From UBA3700 sp002372775 (GTDB taxonomy: Bacteria > Bacillota > Clostridia > Christensenellales > UBA3700), in NCBI GenBank assembly GCA_946615965.1, contig CAMOIC010000010.1:1-41124 (forward strand): DNA of 41,124 bases, given 5' to 3'. The notes under the pieces were generated by a model, which was not told the DNA's origin, did not search any database, and saw only the letters and a list, made by a program, of their open reading frames with translations. Positions 1 through 6,693 of the stretch are shown here, piece by piece (the first letter of the stretch is position 1; each line of letters opens with the position of its first letter). Both the position numbers and the translations under genes were made by a program.

Positions 1-15
1 GGCTTACACCTATGT

Positions 16-21
16 TATAAT
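16..21 (+). promoter_or_regulatory. -10 element of the ferredoxin promoter
   Basis: A perfect TATAAT lies 40 bases before the ferredoxin start codon. The matching -35 box would fall at or beyond the left edge of the window, so only half of the promoter can be judged. A strong ribosome binding site (AAAGGAG, about 46-52) follows. Confidence 0.6.
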
Positions 22-61
22 AACAATATTCAAAAAATAAAATATAAAGGAGTGTATTCAA

Positions 62-232
62 ATGGCTTACGTTATTGGTGATGATTGTATCAAATGTGGT
101 TCTTGTGCAGAACAATGTCCAGTATCAGCTATCACAGAAGGCGATGACAAGTATGTAATCGATGCAGATTCTTGCTTATCTTGCGGTTCTTGTGCAGCTC
201 AATGCCCAGTTTCAGCAATTTCTGAGGGCTAA
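62..232 (+). CDS. 2[4Fe-4S] ferredoxin, clostridial type
   Basis: A 56-residue cytoplasmic electron carrier. It has two C-x2-C-x2-C-x3-C-P cluster motifs: Cys9, 12, 15 and 19, and Cys38, 41, 44 and 48. The halves are near repeats of each other (GSCAEQCPVSAI and GSCAAQCPVSAI), the classic duplicated bacterial ferredoxin. Such proteins shuttle low-potential electrons between oxidoreductases and hydrogenases in anaerobes. The ATG at 62 follows AAAGGAG at a normal distance, and the next gene is separated by a strong terminator, so this is a monocistronic unit. Length (55-56 residues) is typical. Its specific redox partners cannot be read from the window. Confidence 0.97.
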   Translation: MAYVIGDDCIKCGSCAEQCPVSAITEGDDKYVIDADSCLSCGSCAAQCPVSAISEG

Positions 233-257
233 AAACATTCCATTAAATATGGATTTT

Positions 258-290
258 ATCTCCGGTATCCTAGATATCGGAGATTTTTTT
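258..290 (+). terminator. Intrinsic terminator after ferredoxin
   Basis: A 12-bp stem (258-269 with 273-284, one G-U pair) with a CTA loop is followed directly by seven T. It ends the ferredoxin transcript. Confidence 0.93.
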
Positions 291-347
291 ATTTTTTAAT
301 AATATTTTCATATTTAGTTAGTAATATAATATTTATATAGGATTATT

Positions 348-1607
348 ATGATTACCAGATATTACAATGCAAAGATTCTTTATAATAACGAAATTGTAGA
401 GGGCGATTTTGTCGTTTACAATAATCTTATTGCAAGCATTGGTGCTCCAGTTATGGGATTAATGCCAGATAAAGAAGTTGATGTTAAAGGCAATCTAATT
501 CTTCCTACATTTAAAAATGGTCATACACATTCTCCAAGAATCGTTTTAAGATCTCTATCTAAAGAAAGTATTGATTTAGGATATTATCAAAATGTTGAGC
601 GTGTTTTAAATGATGACGCTATATATTGGCTTACTAAATTAGCAATACTAGAGTATCTAAAGAATGGTATTGGTACAGTTTCAGATATGTACAATAAACT
701 AGATCCTATTATGGCAGCTTCTAATGAAAGTGGTATTAGAAATATTCTAATGCACATGATTGATAATGACTTTGCTAAAGGAAAGGAAATAGTTTCTGTA
801 TATGAACATGGTTTAGAGACGTATAATAGTGGTAATTGTAAATATAGAATTGGACTACACTCAGAGGGCGCTGCTGATTATACATTACTAAAAGAGATCA
901 GCGCTTTATCTAAGATTGATGGTCAGCCGGTATTCGCCCATTTGTCTGAATCTAAGGTGGAAGTTCAAAAATGTATTGAAAAGTATGGAAAGACTCAAGT
1001 AGCACTGTTTAGAGATTTAGGATTATTTAATAGCGGTGGCACTGTATTCCATATGGTTGAACCAACAGAAGAAGATATTCAAATTTTATCTGACATGAGT
1101 GTTAATGTTATTTCTTGTCCATCAGCTAATGCAGGGTCTGGTAATGGAATATGTCCAATTAATAGATTAAGAGCAAAAGGTGTTGTTGTAGGACTAGGAA
1201 CTGATGGTCCAATAGCAAACTATTCTTATGATATGTTTAATGAAATGAGAATGGCATATAATCTTCAAAAGATAAAATATGGAGACAAGCATGCTATATC
1301 TAATATAGAAGTTTTAAATATGGCAACAGTAGATGGGGCAAAAGCTCTTGGCGAAAAGATATATCCAGGATTAGGTGTAAATAGTCTTGCTGATTTTATT
1401 ATTGTAGATATAAAGAATATAGAAAGAATTCCAGGTAAAAACCTTTTAGAAAACGTCTTAATGTGCGCAAACGGCTCAAATGTTTTGACAACTGTAGTCA
1501 ATGGTAAGGTATTATATGATAGTGGTAACTATTATATAGGAGAAGATGTTGACAAGATTTACAGTATGTGTGAAATGCTTGTTAGTGACATTCTAAAAAG
1601 ACTTTAA
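348..1607 (+). CDS. Amidohydrolase, MtaD/TRZ-ATZ-like deaminase family
   Basis: A 419-residue metal-dependent hydrolase of the amidohydrolase superfamily, cytoplasmic. The metal-binding HxH is seen as NGHTH (His59, His61). Further expected ligands sit in FAHLSES (His198), FHMVEP (His235) and LGTDGP (Asp286). This arrangement is that of the 5'-methylthioadenosine/S-adenosylhomocysteine deaminase and chlorohydrolase group, which deaminates purine-like or other heterocycles; the true substrate is not evident. The ATG at 348 follows a short AGGA (339-342), and a TATAAT at 325-330 is a plausible -10 box with a poor -35. Its stop overlaps the start of the next gene (TAATG), so the two are translationally coupled. 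Confidence 0.85.
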   Translation: MITRYYNAKILYNNEIVEGDFVVYNNLIASIGAPVMGLMPDKEVDVKGNLILPTFKNGHTHSPRIVLRSLSKESIDLGYYQNVERVLNDDAIYWLTKLAILEYLKNGIGTVSDMYNKLDPIMAASNESGIRNILMHMIDNDFAKGKEIVSVYEHGLETYNSGNCKYRIGLHSEGAADYTLLKEISALSKIDGQPVFAHLSESKVEVQKCIEKYGKTQVALFRDLGLFNSGGTVFHMVEPTEEDIQILSDMSVNVISCPSANAGSGNGICPINRLRAKGVVVGLGTDGPIANYSYDMFNEMRMAYNLQKIKYGDKHAISNIEVLNMATVDGAKALGEKIYPGLGVNSLADFIIVDIKNIERIPGKNLLENVLMCANGSNVLTTVVNGKVLYDSGNYYIGEDVDKIYSMCEMLVSDILKRL

Positions 1608-2053
1608 TGATTTTTAATTCAACAAATAATAAGAGTAAATGGTTAGCCTTTGGGTTAATTGCGTTGACTATTCTAGTAATAGTTGGTATAGTGCTAGTAG
1701 TTTACTTCGTAAATAAGAATTCTCAACCTATCAACTATAAACAAATTGAAATCAATAAAGAAGCAGTTGGCGATGGTTATTCATTTAAGGTAGATGATAT
1801 ATCTTTTAGCGATAGCGATGAGGATGAATATGCGATACTTAGTGTTGAATTATCTTTTAGCGCTAGTAAGAAATTAAAATTTGATAGCGATTCAATAATA
1901 GTAGATCATTCAACATTGTTAAAAAGTAATATGCCAGGCAAAATGGCAAGCGGTGAGAGTGTAAAGGCTACACTTTCATATAAAGTGAAAAAAGGACAAG
2001 AGTTATTCCTAAGATATGATACATATAAAGTTGCTTTAGGAATGACTATATAA
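1607..2053 (+). CDS. Membrane-anchored extracytoplasmic protein, DUF4352-like
   Basis: A 148-residue protein with one N-terminal membrane segment (about residues 12-34, preceded by Lys and so probably N-in) and an extracytoplasmic domain of about 110 residues rich in Ser, Asp and alternating beta-type segments. The pattern (an amphipathic VDDISFSD strand, then YAILSVELSF, then a G-E-S-V-K-A-T-L strand) resembles the Ig-like DUF4352/telokin-like lipoprotein domains of Bacillota, but this is a weak resemblance and no lipobox Cys is present. It starts on the stop codon of the amidohydrolase and lies 10 bases before the ABC-F gene, so it is in the middle of a three-gene operon. Function unknown. 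Confidence 0.6.
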   Translation: MIFNSTNNKSKWLAFGLIALTILVIVGIVLVVYFVNKNSQPINYKQIEINKEAVGDGYSFKVDDISFSDSDEDEYAILSVELSFSASKKLKFDSDSIIVDHSTLLKSNMPGKMASGESVKATLSYKVKKGQELFLRYDTYKVALGMTI

Positions 2054-2063
2054 AGGAGTAAAA

Positions 2064-3635
2064 ATGTTACAAGTTACAGACGTAATGCTTCAATTTGGTG
2101 GAAGAAAGTTGTTTGAAGATGTAAATCTTAAGTTTACAGAAGGCAACTGCTATGGAATTATTGGAGCTAATGGTGCAGGAAAATCTACTTTCTTAAAAAT
2201 ATTATCTGGTGCTTTAGAGCCAACAAAAGGTAGTGTTACAAAAGGAAAGACAGAAAGACTTAGCGTATTAAACCAAAACCAAAATGCATTTGATGATTGC
2301 ACAGTTATGAGAACGGTTCTTCTAGGACACAAGAAGCTTGTTGAAATCATGGATGAGAAAGATGCTATCTATATGAAGGAAGATTTCTCAGATGCTGATG
2401 GTATTAGAGCTGGCGAACTTGAAAATGAATTTGCAGAACTAGGTGGTTGGGAAGCTGAAGCTAGTGCCGCTAGTTTATTAAATGAACTTGGATTTGGTGA
2501 TGAATATCATGACAAATTAATGGGTGAGCTTGATGGTAAGCAAAAAGTTAAAGTACTTTTAGCACAAGCTCTATTCGGAAACCCAGATATCTTAATTCTA
2601 GACGAACCTACAAACAACCTTGATGCAAAAACAACAATGTGGCTTGAAAGATTCTTGATGGAATTTAAAAACATTCTTATTATCGTTTCACATAACCGTC
2701 ACTTCTTAAACAAGGTATGTACACATATCTGTGATGTAGATTATGGCAAGATTAATATGTATGTTGGTAACTATGATTTCTGGTATGAAACAAACCAATT
2801 ATTAGCAAGACAAGCAAAGGAAGCTAATAAGAAAGCTGAAGTTAGAGCGAAAGAATTACAAGACTTCATTGCTAAGTTCTCAGCTAACGCTTCTAAAGCT
2901 AAGCAAGCTACAGCAAGAAAGAAGGAACTTGAAAAATTAAAGCTTGAAGATATTAAACCTTCAATGAGAAAGTATCCATATATTAACTTTGATTTCACTC
3001 AAGAATTAGGTAGAGAAATCTTAACAGTTGAAAATCTAACAAAGAAAGGATTCTTTGAAAATGTATCATTCACAGTTCAAAAGGATGAAAAGATTGCCTT
3101 TGTTGGTCCAAGATCAATTGATATATCTATGTTATTTGAAGTAATCATGGGAAATGAAGAAGCAGATTCGGGAACAGTTACTTGGGGAAAGACAGTTACT
3201 ACAAGTTATGTACCACAAGACTTCGATAGTTTCTTTGATGGAGTTAATAAGAGTTTAGTTGAATGGCTAGATCAATATTCAAATGATCATACGGAAACAT
3301 ATCTAAGAGGATGGCTTGGAAGAATGTTGTTCTCTGGGGATGAAGCAAAGAAGAAAGCTTGTGTATTATCCGGTGGTGAAAAAGTTAGATGTATGATGGC
3401 AAGAGCAATGCTTATGGGTGGTAATTTCTTAGTTCTTGATGAACCAACAAACCACTTAGACTTGGAGGCTATTACATCTCTAAATAAGGGTATGATCAAC
3501 TATAAGGGTTGTATTTTATTCACATCACATGACCAAGAGCTTGTTGAAACAGTTGCTAATAGAATTATTGAAATTGATAAAACTAAGACATTTGATAAGC
3601 TTACAACATATGATGAATACCTAGAAATGAAGTAA
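2064..3635 (+). CDS. ykpA: ABC-F family ATPase, YkpA/YbiT type
   Basis: A 523-residue soluble protein with two ABC domains and no membrane segments. ABC-F proteins act at the ribosome (translation factors or ribosome protection) rather than in transport. NBD1 has Walker A GANGAGKST (34-42), Walker B LILDEPTNNLD and an H-loop SHNRHF. NBD2 has a perfect signature LSGGEKVR and LDEPTNHLD. NBD2 lacks a P-loop (GPRSIDIS, 348-355), as does Bacillus YkpA from memory. The NBD1 signature is also decayed (LDGKQK), so only one composite ATP site (Walker A of NBD1 with signature of NBD2) looks functional. The charged linker (about 230-295, Lys/Ala-rich) fits the ABC-F P-site interaction motif. Ribosome binding site AAGGAG precedes the ATG; a terminator follows. 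Confidence 0.93.
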   Translation: MLQVTDVMLQFGGRKLFEDVNLKFTEGNCYGIIGANGAGKSTFLKILSGALEPTKGSVTKGKTERLSVLNQNQNAFDDCTVMRTVLLGHKKLVEIMDEKDAIYMKEDFSDADGIRAGELENEFAELGGWEAEASAASLLNELGFGDEYHDKLMGELDGKQKVKVLLAQALFGNPDILILDEPTNNLDAKTTMWLERFLMEFKNILIIVSHNRHFLNKVCTHICDVDYGKINMYVGNYDFWYETNQLLARQAKEANKKAEVRAKELQDFIAKFSANASKAKQATARKKELEKLKLEDIKPSMRKYPYINFDFTQELGREILTVENLTKKGFFENVSFTVQKDEKIAFVGPRSIDISMLFEVIMGNEEADSGTVTWGKTVTTSYVPQDFDSFFDGVNKSLVEWLDQYSNDHTETYLRGWLGRMLFSGDEAKKKACVLSGGEKVRCMMARAMLMGGNFLVLDEPTNHLDLEAITSLNKGMINYKGCILFTSHDQELVETVANRIIEIDKTKTFDKLTTYDEYLEMK

Positions 3636-3661
3636 TTTAAGATTAATTTAATGTTAGAAAG

Positions 3662-3699
3662 GAAAATTGCAACAATGTGTTGCAATTTTCTATTTTTTT
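3662..3699 (+). terminator. Intrinsic terminator after the ABC-F gene
   Basis: A perfect 12-bp stem (3662-3673 with 3679-3690), loop AATGT, followed by TA and seven T. It closes the amidohydrolase-membrane protein-ABC-F operon. Confidence 0.93.
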
Positions 3700-3711
3700 A
3701 TAAAAAATATG

Positions 3712-3740
3712 TTGACACTATAAAAAACGTAATATATACT
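3712..3740 (+). promoter_or_regulatory. Strong sigma-A-type promoter for a small transcript
   Basis: TTGACA (3712-3717), a 17-base spacer and TATACT (3735-3740). This is one of the best promoter matches in the window, yet no open reading frame follows before a terminator at 3793-3835. The predicted start is near 3747. Confidence 0.8.
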
Positions 3741-3746
3741 AATCAC

Positions 3747-3835
3747 GAAATTAATTAAATAGCTCATAATTTTCCCCCTTATCATATAATTTGAAGAGGA
3801 GTTGCTTAAAGTTTAGCGGCTCCCCTTCATTTTTT
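3747..3835 (+). ncRNA. Candidate ~90-nt small RNA with C-rich seed
   Basis: The stretch is bounded by a strong promoter upstream and an intrinsic terminator at its end, and contains no convincing reading frame. Its middle holds TTTTCCCCCTT (3770-3780), which is predicted to be unpaired and is complementary in kind to Shine-Dalgarno sequences. C-rich unpaired motifs of this sort are known in Bacillota sRNAs such as FsrA and the Staphylococcus Rsa RNAs. No Rfam family is recognised. The next gene (4108) has its own promoter at 4033-4060, which argues against this being just its leader. A short-lived attenuated leader or a decayed gene start is the alternative. Confidence 0.55.
3793..3835 (+). 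terminator. Terminator of the small RNA candidate
   Basis: GAAG pairs with CTTC, there is one A-C mismatch, then GGAGTTGCT (3798-3806) pairs with AGCGGCTCC (3815-3823) using two G-U pairs. The loop is 8 bases and six T follow (3830-3835). Confidence 0.8.
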
Positions 3836-3865
3836 ATAGCAAATATCGGACTTTTCAAGCATTTA

Positions 3866-3921
3866 TTTTGTCACACTTGGTATGAAAAACTATATAAAAT
3901 GCCATATAGAATGTGACAAAA
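3866..3921. repeat. 10-bp inverted repeat spaced by 36 bases, non-coding
   Basis: TTTTGTCACA (3866-3875) is an exact inverted copy of TGTGACAAAA (3912-3921). Between them GGTAT can pair with ATGCC, so a longer imperfect hairpin is possible. It lies in the gene-free stretch 3836-4032, in which I see no reading frame. It could be a regulator-binding pair or part of a structured RNA. Confidence 0.45.
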
Positions 3922-4032
3922 ACTGTCCCGTTTTGTCCATATTGTGAAATATTGTTGCAGTTTTAGAGTTTAAGCAAGAAACAATGTGATAAATGTAAAG
4001 ATTGTGTATAGTGGCCTTAAAATGGGCAATTA

Positions 4033-4060
4033 TTGACTTTTATCCCATATATTATATAAT
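4033..4060 (+). promoter_or_regulatory. Promoter of the SPFH/zinc-ribbon operon
   Basis: TTGACT (4033-4038), a 16-base spacer and TATAAT (4055-4060). The predicted start is near 4067, immediately before a perfect 18-bp palindrome. Confidence 0.78.
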
Positions 4061-4073
4061 GATTATTGATGTC

Positions 4074-4091
4074 AATTACTTATAAGTAATT
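4074..4091. promoter_or_regulatory. 18-bp palindrome, candidate operator in the 5' UTR
   Basis: A perfect palindrome with half-site AATTACTTA lies just downstream of the predicted transcription start and just before the AGGAGG ribosome binding site (4098-4103). A repressor bound here would block the SPFH operon. AT-rich palindromes can arise by chance, so the assignment is tentative. Confidence 0.45.
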
Positions 4092-4107
4092 CACTTTAGG
4101 AGGAAAC

Positions 4108-5172
4108 ATGGGATTATTCAGTGGAATTAAAAAGCAATTAAGAAAAGTAATAGAATGGAAGGATCAAGATCCTAATGTAATCGTATATAGATATCCACTT
4201 GTTGACAGAGATGAGATTATGAGAAAGTCAGTTCTTGTAGTTAATCCTGGTCAAAAAGCTTTATTTGTTCAAGAAGGTAAAATTGCAGATGCATTTGGAC
4301 CTGGAACATATGAACTTGAAGATATTAAGAATATTCCAATCTTAACAAAGTTATATAACTGGAAATATGCATGGGAAAGCCCATATAAGGGACAAATCTA
4401 TTTTATTTCAACAAAGCAATTTGTTAATCAAAACTGGGGTACAACAAATCCGGTAATGATGAGAGACCAAGATTTTGGAATGGTTAGAGTTAGAGGATTT
4501 GGTACATATTCTTTCGCTGTTGGTGATCCAACAGAAGCAATGGAAGAATTATGCGGTGCTCAAGGTGTTATGACAGTTAAGAGTGTAGATGATTATTTCC
4601 GCAAGGTTATTACATCTACATTATCTAATGTAATTGCTGAATCGGAAGTTCCAGCATTAGATTTATCTATGCATTATGAAGAACTTGCTAATGCTGCAAG
4701 AAATAGATTAAAAGATGATTTTGCAAATATCGGTATTTCTCTAAAGGCATTATATATTGAAAATCTATCTTTACCAGAAGAAGTAGAGAAGATGATGGAC
4801 AAGAGAACTCAAGTTGGTGTTATGGGCAACGGCGCTATGCAAGGTTATGCTCAAATGGAAAGCATTGCTGCTATGCGTGATGTTGCTAAGAACCAAAATG
4901 CTATGGGTGGTCTTGGAATGAATATTGCTACAGGCGTTACAGCTGCAAAGATGATGGGTGATGCTCTAAATGATGCTAAGGCTGGTAATACTGCTGCTCC
5001 TCAAAATCAAAAGGCTTGTCCAAAGTGCGGCGCTATGATTAAAGCAACAGCAAAGTTCTGCCCAGAATGCGGTGAAAAACTTGAAGTTAATACTGAAAGA
5101 GTTTGCCCAGCATGCGGAGCTAAAGTATCTAACAAGGCAAAATTCTGTCCAGAATGCGGAGCTAAAGTTTAA
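4108..5172 (+). CDS. SPFH-domain protein with C-terminal zinc ribbons, YdjI-like
   Basis: 354 residues. The N-terminal two thirds match the 'virion core protein'-like SPFH/band 7 group to which Bacillus YdjI belongs: VLVVNPGQKALFVQEGKI near residue 45, a long beta-rich SPFH core, then a helical region to about residue 240. The middle (about 240-295) is Gly/Ala/Met-rich. The C-terminus carries two double zinc ribbons, each CP-x-CG ... FCPECG (about 313-333 and 336-352). SPFH proteins scaffold membrane microdomains; in B. subtilis the ydjFGHI operon (with PspA) is linked to envelope stress. It has its own promoter, a palindromic possible operator and an AGGAGG ribosome binding site, and overlaps the next gene by one base (TAATG). 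Confidence 0.87.
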   Translation: MGLFSGIKKQLRKVIEWKDQDPNVIVYRYPLVDRDEIMRKSVLVVNPGQKALFVQEGKIADAFGPGTYELEDIKNIPILTKLYNWKYAWESPYKGQIYFISTKQFVNQNWGTTNPVMMRDQDFGMVRVRGFGTYSFAVGDPTEAMEELCGAQGVMTVKSVDDYFRKVITSTLSNVIAESEVPALDLSMHYEELANAARNRLKDDFANIGISLKALYIENLSLPEEVEKMMDKRTQVGVMGNGAMQGYAQMESIAAMRDVAKNQNAMGGLGMNIATGVTAAKMMGDALNDAKAGNTAAPQNQKACPKCGAMIKATAKFCPECGEKLEVNTERVCPACGAKVSNKAKFCPECGAKV

Positions 5173-6275
5173 TGCCTACAGATAAGTTTGTCGGAAAAGA
5201 AGAAGAGAAGGAAATAGTTGATGCAAATTTCTACAAATGTCAAAGTTGTGGAAGTATGTTTGCATTTGACCCCTCTATCCAAAAATTAAAATGTACACAT
5301 TGCGGATCAACTAAAGATATCCCAATTCCATCTGTTGCGATGGAAAACAAATATGATTCTTCTACAGAAGAAGGTTATGCGCCATGGGGCGAAACAAAAG
5401 TTGTTAAGTGCAAAAGCTGCGGTGCTGAATTTGTATTGTACAAATTTGAAACAGCTGGCAGCTGTCCATTCTGTAAAGCGCCTAGTGTTGTAGATATTGA
5501 TGACGTTCCTGGTCTTAAACCAAATGGTATTTTACCTTTTATGGTATCTGATAGCGAAGCTTATACAAGTTTTGTTACTTGGGTTAAGAAAAGAAAAATG
5601 GCCCCATTTGGCTTTAGAAAGAAAGTAAACAAAAAGGACATGAAAGGTGTATATGCTCCAGTGTTTACTTTTGATACAGATACACGTTCTCATTACAATA
5701 TTAGATATGGTGTGAAACATACAAGAACTGTAGTTAAAGATGGTAAAACATTTACCGAAACTTATACAGTATGGTATACGGACTCTGGCTCATATTCCAA
5801 GTTCTATAATGATGTTCAAGTAGAAGCTAGCCGTTATATGACAGAAAAGAATCTAAACAAAACATTTGGATTCGATACAAATAATGCTTATATCTACAAG
5901 CCACAATTTATTGCAGGTTTTGAAGCAGAGAGATATTCAACTGGCCTTGATGATAGCTGGCTAATAGCAAAATCCATGATTGACGATAGCATTAAAAATG
6001 CTATATTAAGTAGATACAATTATGATGTTCTTGACTATATCAATGTAGATACTATATACTCATCTAAGACGTATAAGTACATTTTAGTCCCAATTTGGGT
6101 TGTGGCTTATACCTATAAGAAGAAAGCTTATAGTGTAATTATTAATGGTAGAAACAGTAGAGCTGATGGCACTTGTCCAACATCTCCAACAAAGGTAACT
6201 GCTCTTGTCCTTTTTTGTGCGGCTGTGATTGGATTAATTGTCTGGGCGATACTAAAATCTCAAGGAATCTGTTAG
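5172..6275 (+). CDS. Zinc-ribbon protein with C-terminal membrane anchor, YdjG-like
   Basis: 367 residues. Two CxxC...CxxC zinc ribbons stand at the N-terminus: YKCQSCG ... CTHCGS (about 22-45) and VKCKSCG ... CPFCKA (about 77-100). A long middle domain with many Tyr, Lys and Asp follows, then one C-terminal hydrophobic segment (about 340-362) that should anchor the protein in the membrane with the bulk in the cytoplasm. This layout matches Bacillus YdjG-type proteins, which accompany YdjI-type SPFH proteins. The ATG overlaps the SPFH stop codon, so the two are made together and probably work in the same membrane complex. No PspA gene is present nearby. Confidence 0.75.
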   Translation: MPTDKFVGKEEEKEIVDANFYKCQSCGSMFAFDPSIQKLKCTHCGSTKDIPIPSVAMENKYDSSTEEGYAPWGETKVVKCKSCGAEFVLYKFETAGSCPFCKAPSVVDIDDVPGLKPNGILPFMVSDSEAYTSFVTWVKKRKMAPFGFRKKVNKKDMKGVYAPVFTFDTDTRSHYNIRYGVKHTRTVVKDGKTFTETYTVWYTDSGSYSKFYNDVQVEASRYMTEKNLNKTFGFDTNNAYIYKPQFIAGFEAERYSTGLDDSWLIAKSMIDDSIKNAILSRYNYDVLDYINVDTIYSSKTYKYILVPIWVVAYTYKKKAYSVIINGRNSRADGTCPTSPTKVTALVLFCAAVIGLIVWAILKSQGIC

Positions 6276-6287
6276 GAGGTAACAAAA

Positions 6288-6494
6288 ATGCAAGAGATTA
6301 CAAAAGATATGTTAATCGGTGATGCCATCAATATTGGCAATCAAGAAGCTATATGTAAAACATTACTAGAAATCGGTATGCATTGCTTTGGTTGTGCTAT
6401 CGCAAGAGGCGAAACAATCGAAGACGCTGCTGCAGTTCATGGAGTAAATGTTGATGAATTAGTTGCTAAATTAAACGAAGCAGCTAGAAGCTAA
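6288..6494 (+). CDS. DUF1858 domain protein
   Basis: A 68-residue small protein consisting of a single DUF1858 domain, the redox-disulfide domain found alone or fused to hybrid-cluster proteins. The diagnostic part is the GMHCFGCAIARGETIEDAA region (residues 40-58), with Cys43 and Cys46 forming a CxxC. The family is common in Clostridia; its role is unknown, though a thiol-redox or metal role is usually assumed. A good AGGAGG ribosome binding site lies before the ATG. It is 12 bases after the zinc-ribbon gene, so it is probably the last gene of that operon, and a terminator follows. Confidence 0.9.
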   Translation: MQEITKDMLIGDAINIGNQEAICKTLLEIGMHCFGCAIARGETIEDAAAVHGVNVDELVAKLNEAARS

Positions 6495-6519
6495 ATTGAG
6501 ATAATTTATATTGATTAAA

Positions 6520-6549
6520 GACAAGTCCACAAGACTTGTCTTTTTTTTT
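6520..6549 (+). terminator. Intrinsic terminator after the DUF1858 gene
   Basis: GACAAGTC (6520-6527), loop CACAA, GACTTGTC (6533-6540), then nine T. Flanking A and T bases extend the stem. Confidence 0.93.
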
Positions 6550-6611
6550 ATATTTTTTTGTGGATTATAAAAATTTACAATTTAACGTAAAGAAAGTGTA
6601 AAGAATTGTTT

Positions 6612-6640
6612 TTAAAGCGAACAAAAATATGGTATATATT
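6612..6640 (+). promoter_or_regulatory. Possible promoter of the Hint-protein gene
   Basis: TTAAAG (6612-6617), 17 bases and TATATT (6635-6640). The -35 match is poor. A promoter must lie in this gap because a terminator precedes it. Confidence 0.35.
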
Positions 6641-6693
6641 AATAATGTGTGGTTAAAAGCGCACAAAAACAAGAAAAAGGGAAAAGAAGAAAG

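Noticed and set aside
3960..3990. GTTTTAGAG-like stretch resembling a type II CRISPR repeat start
   Set aside because: It occurs once, no spacer-repeat periodicity or cas gene is present, and the match covers only nine bases.
6649..6693. GTG start giving a 15-residue longer Hint protein
   Set aside because: It would put a Lys/Arg-rich stretch before the signal peptide and has no ribosome binding site.
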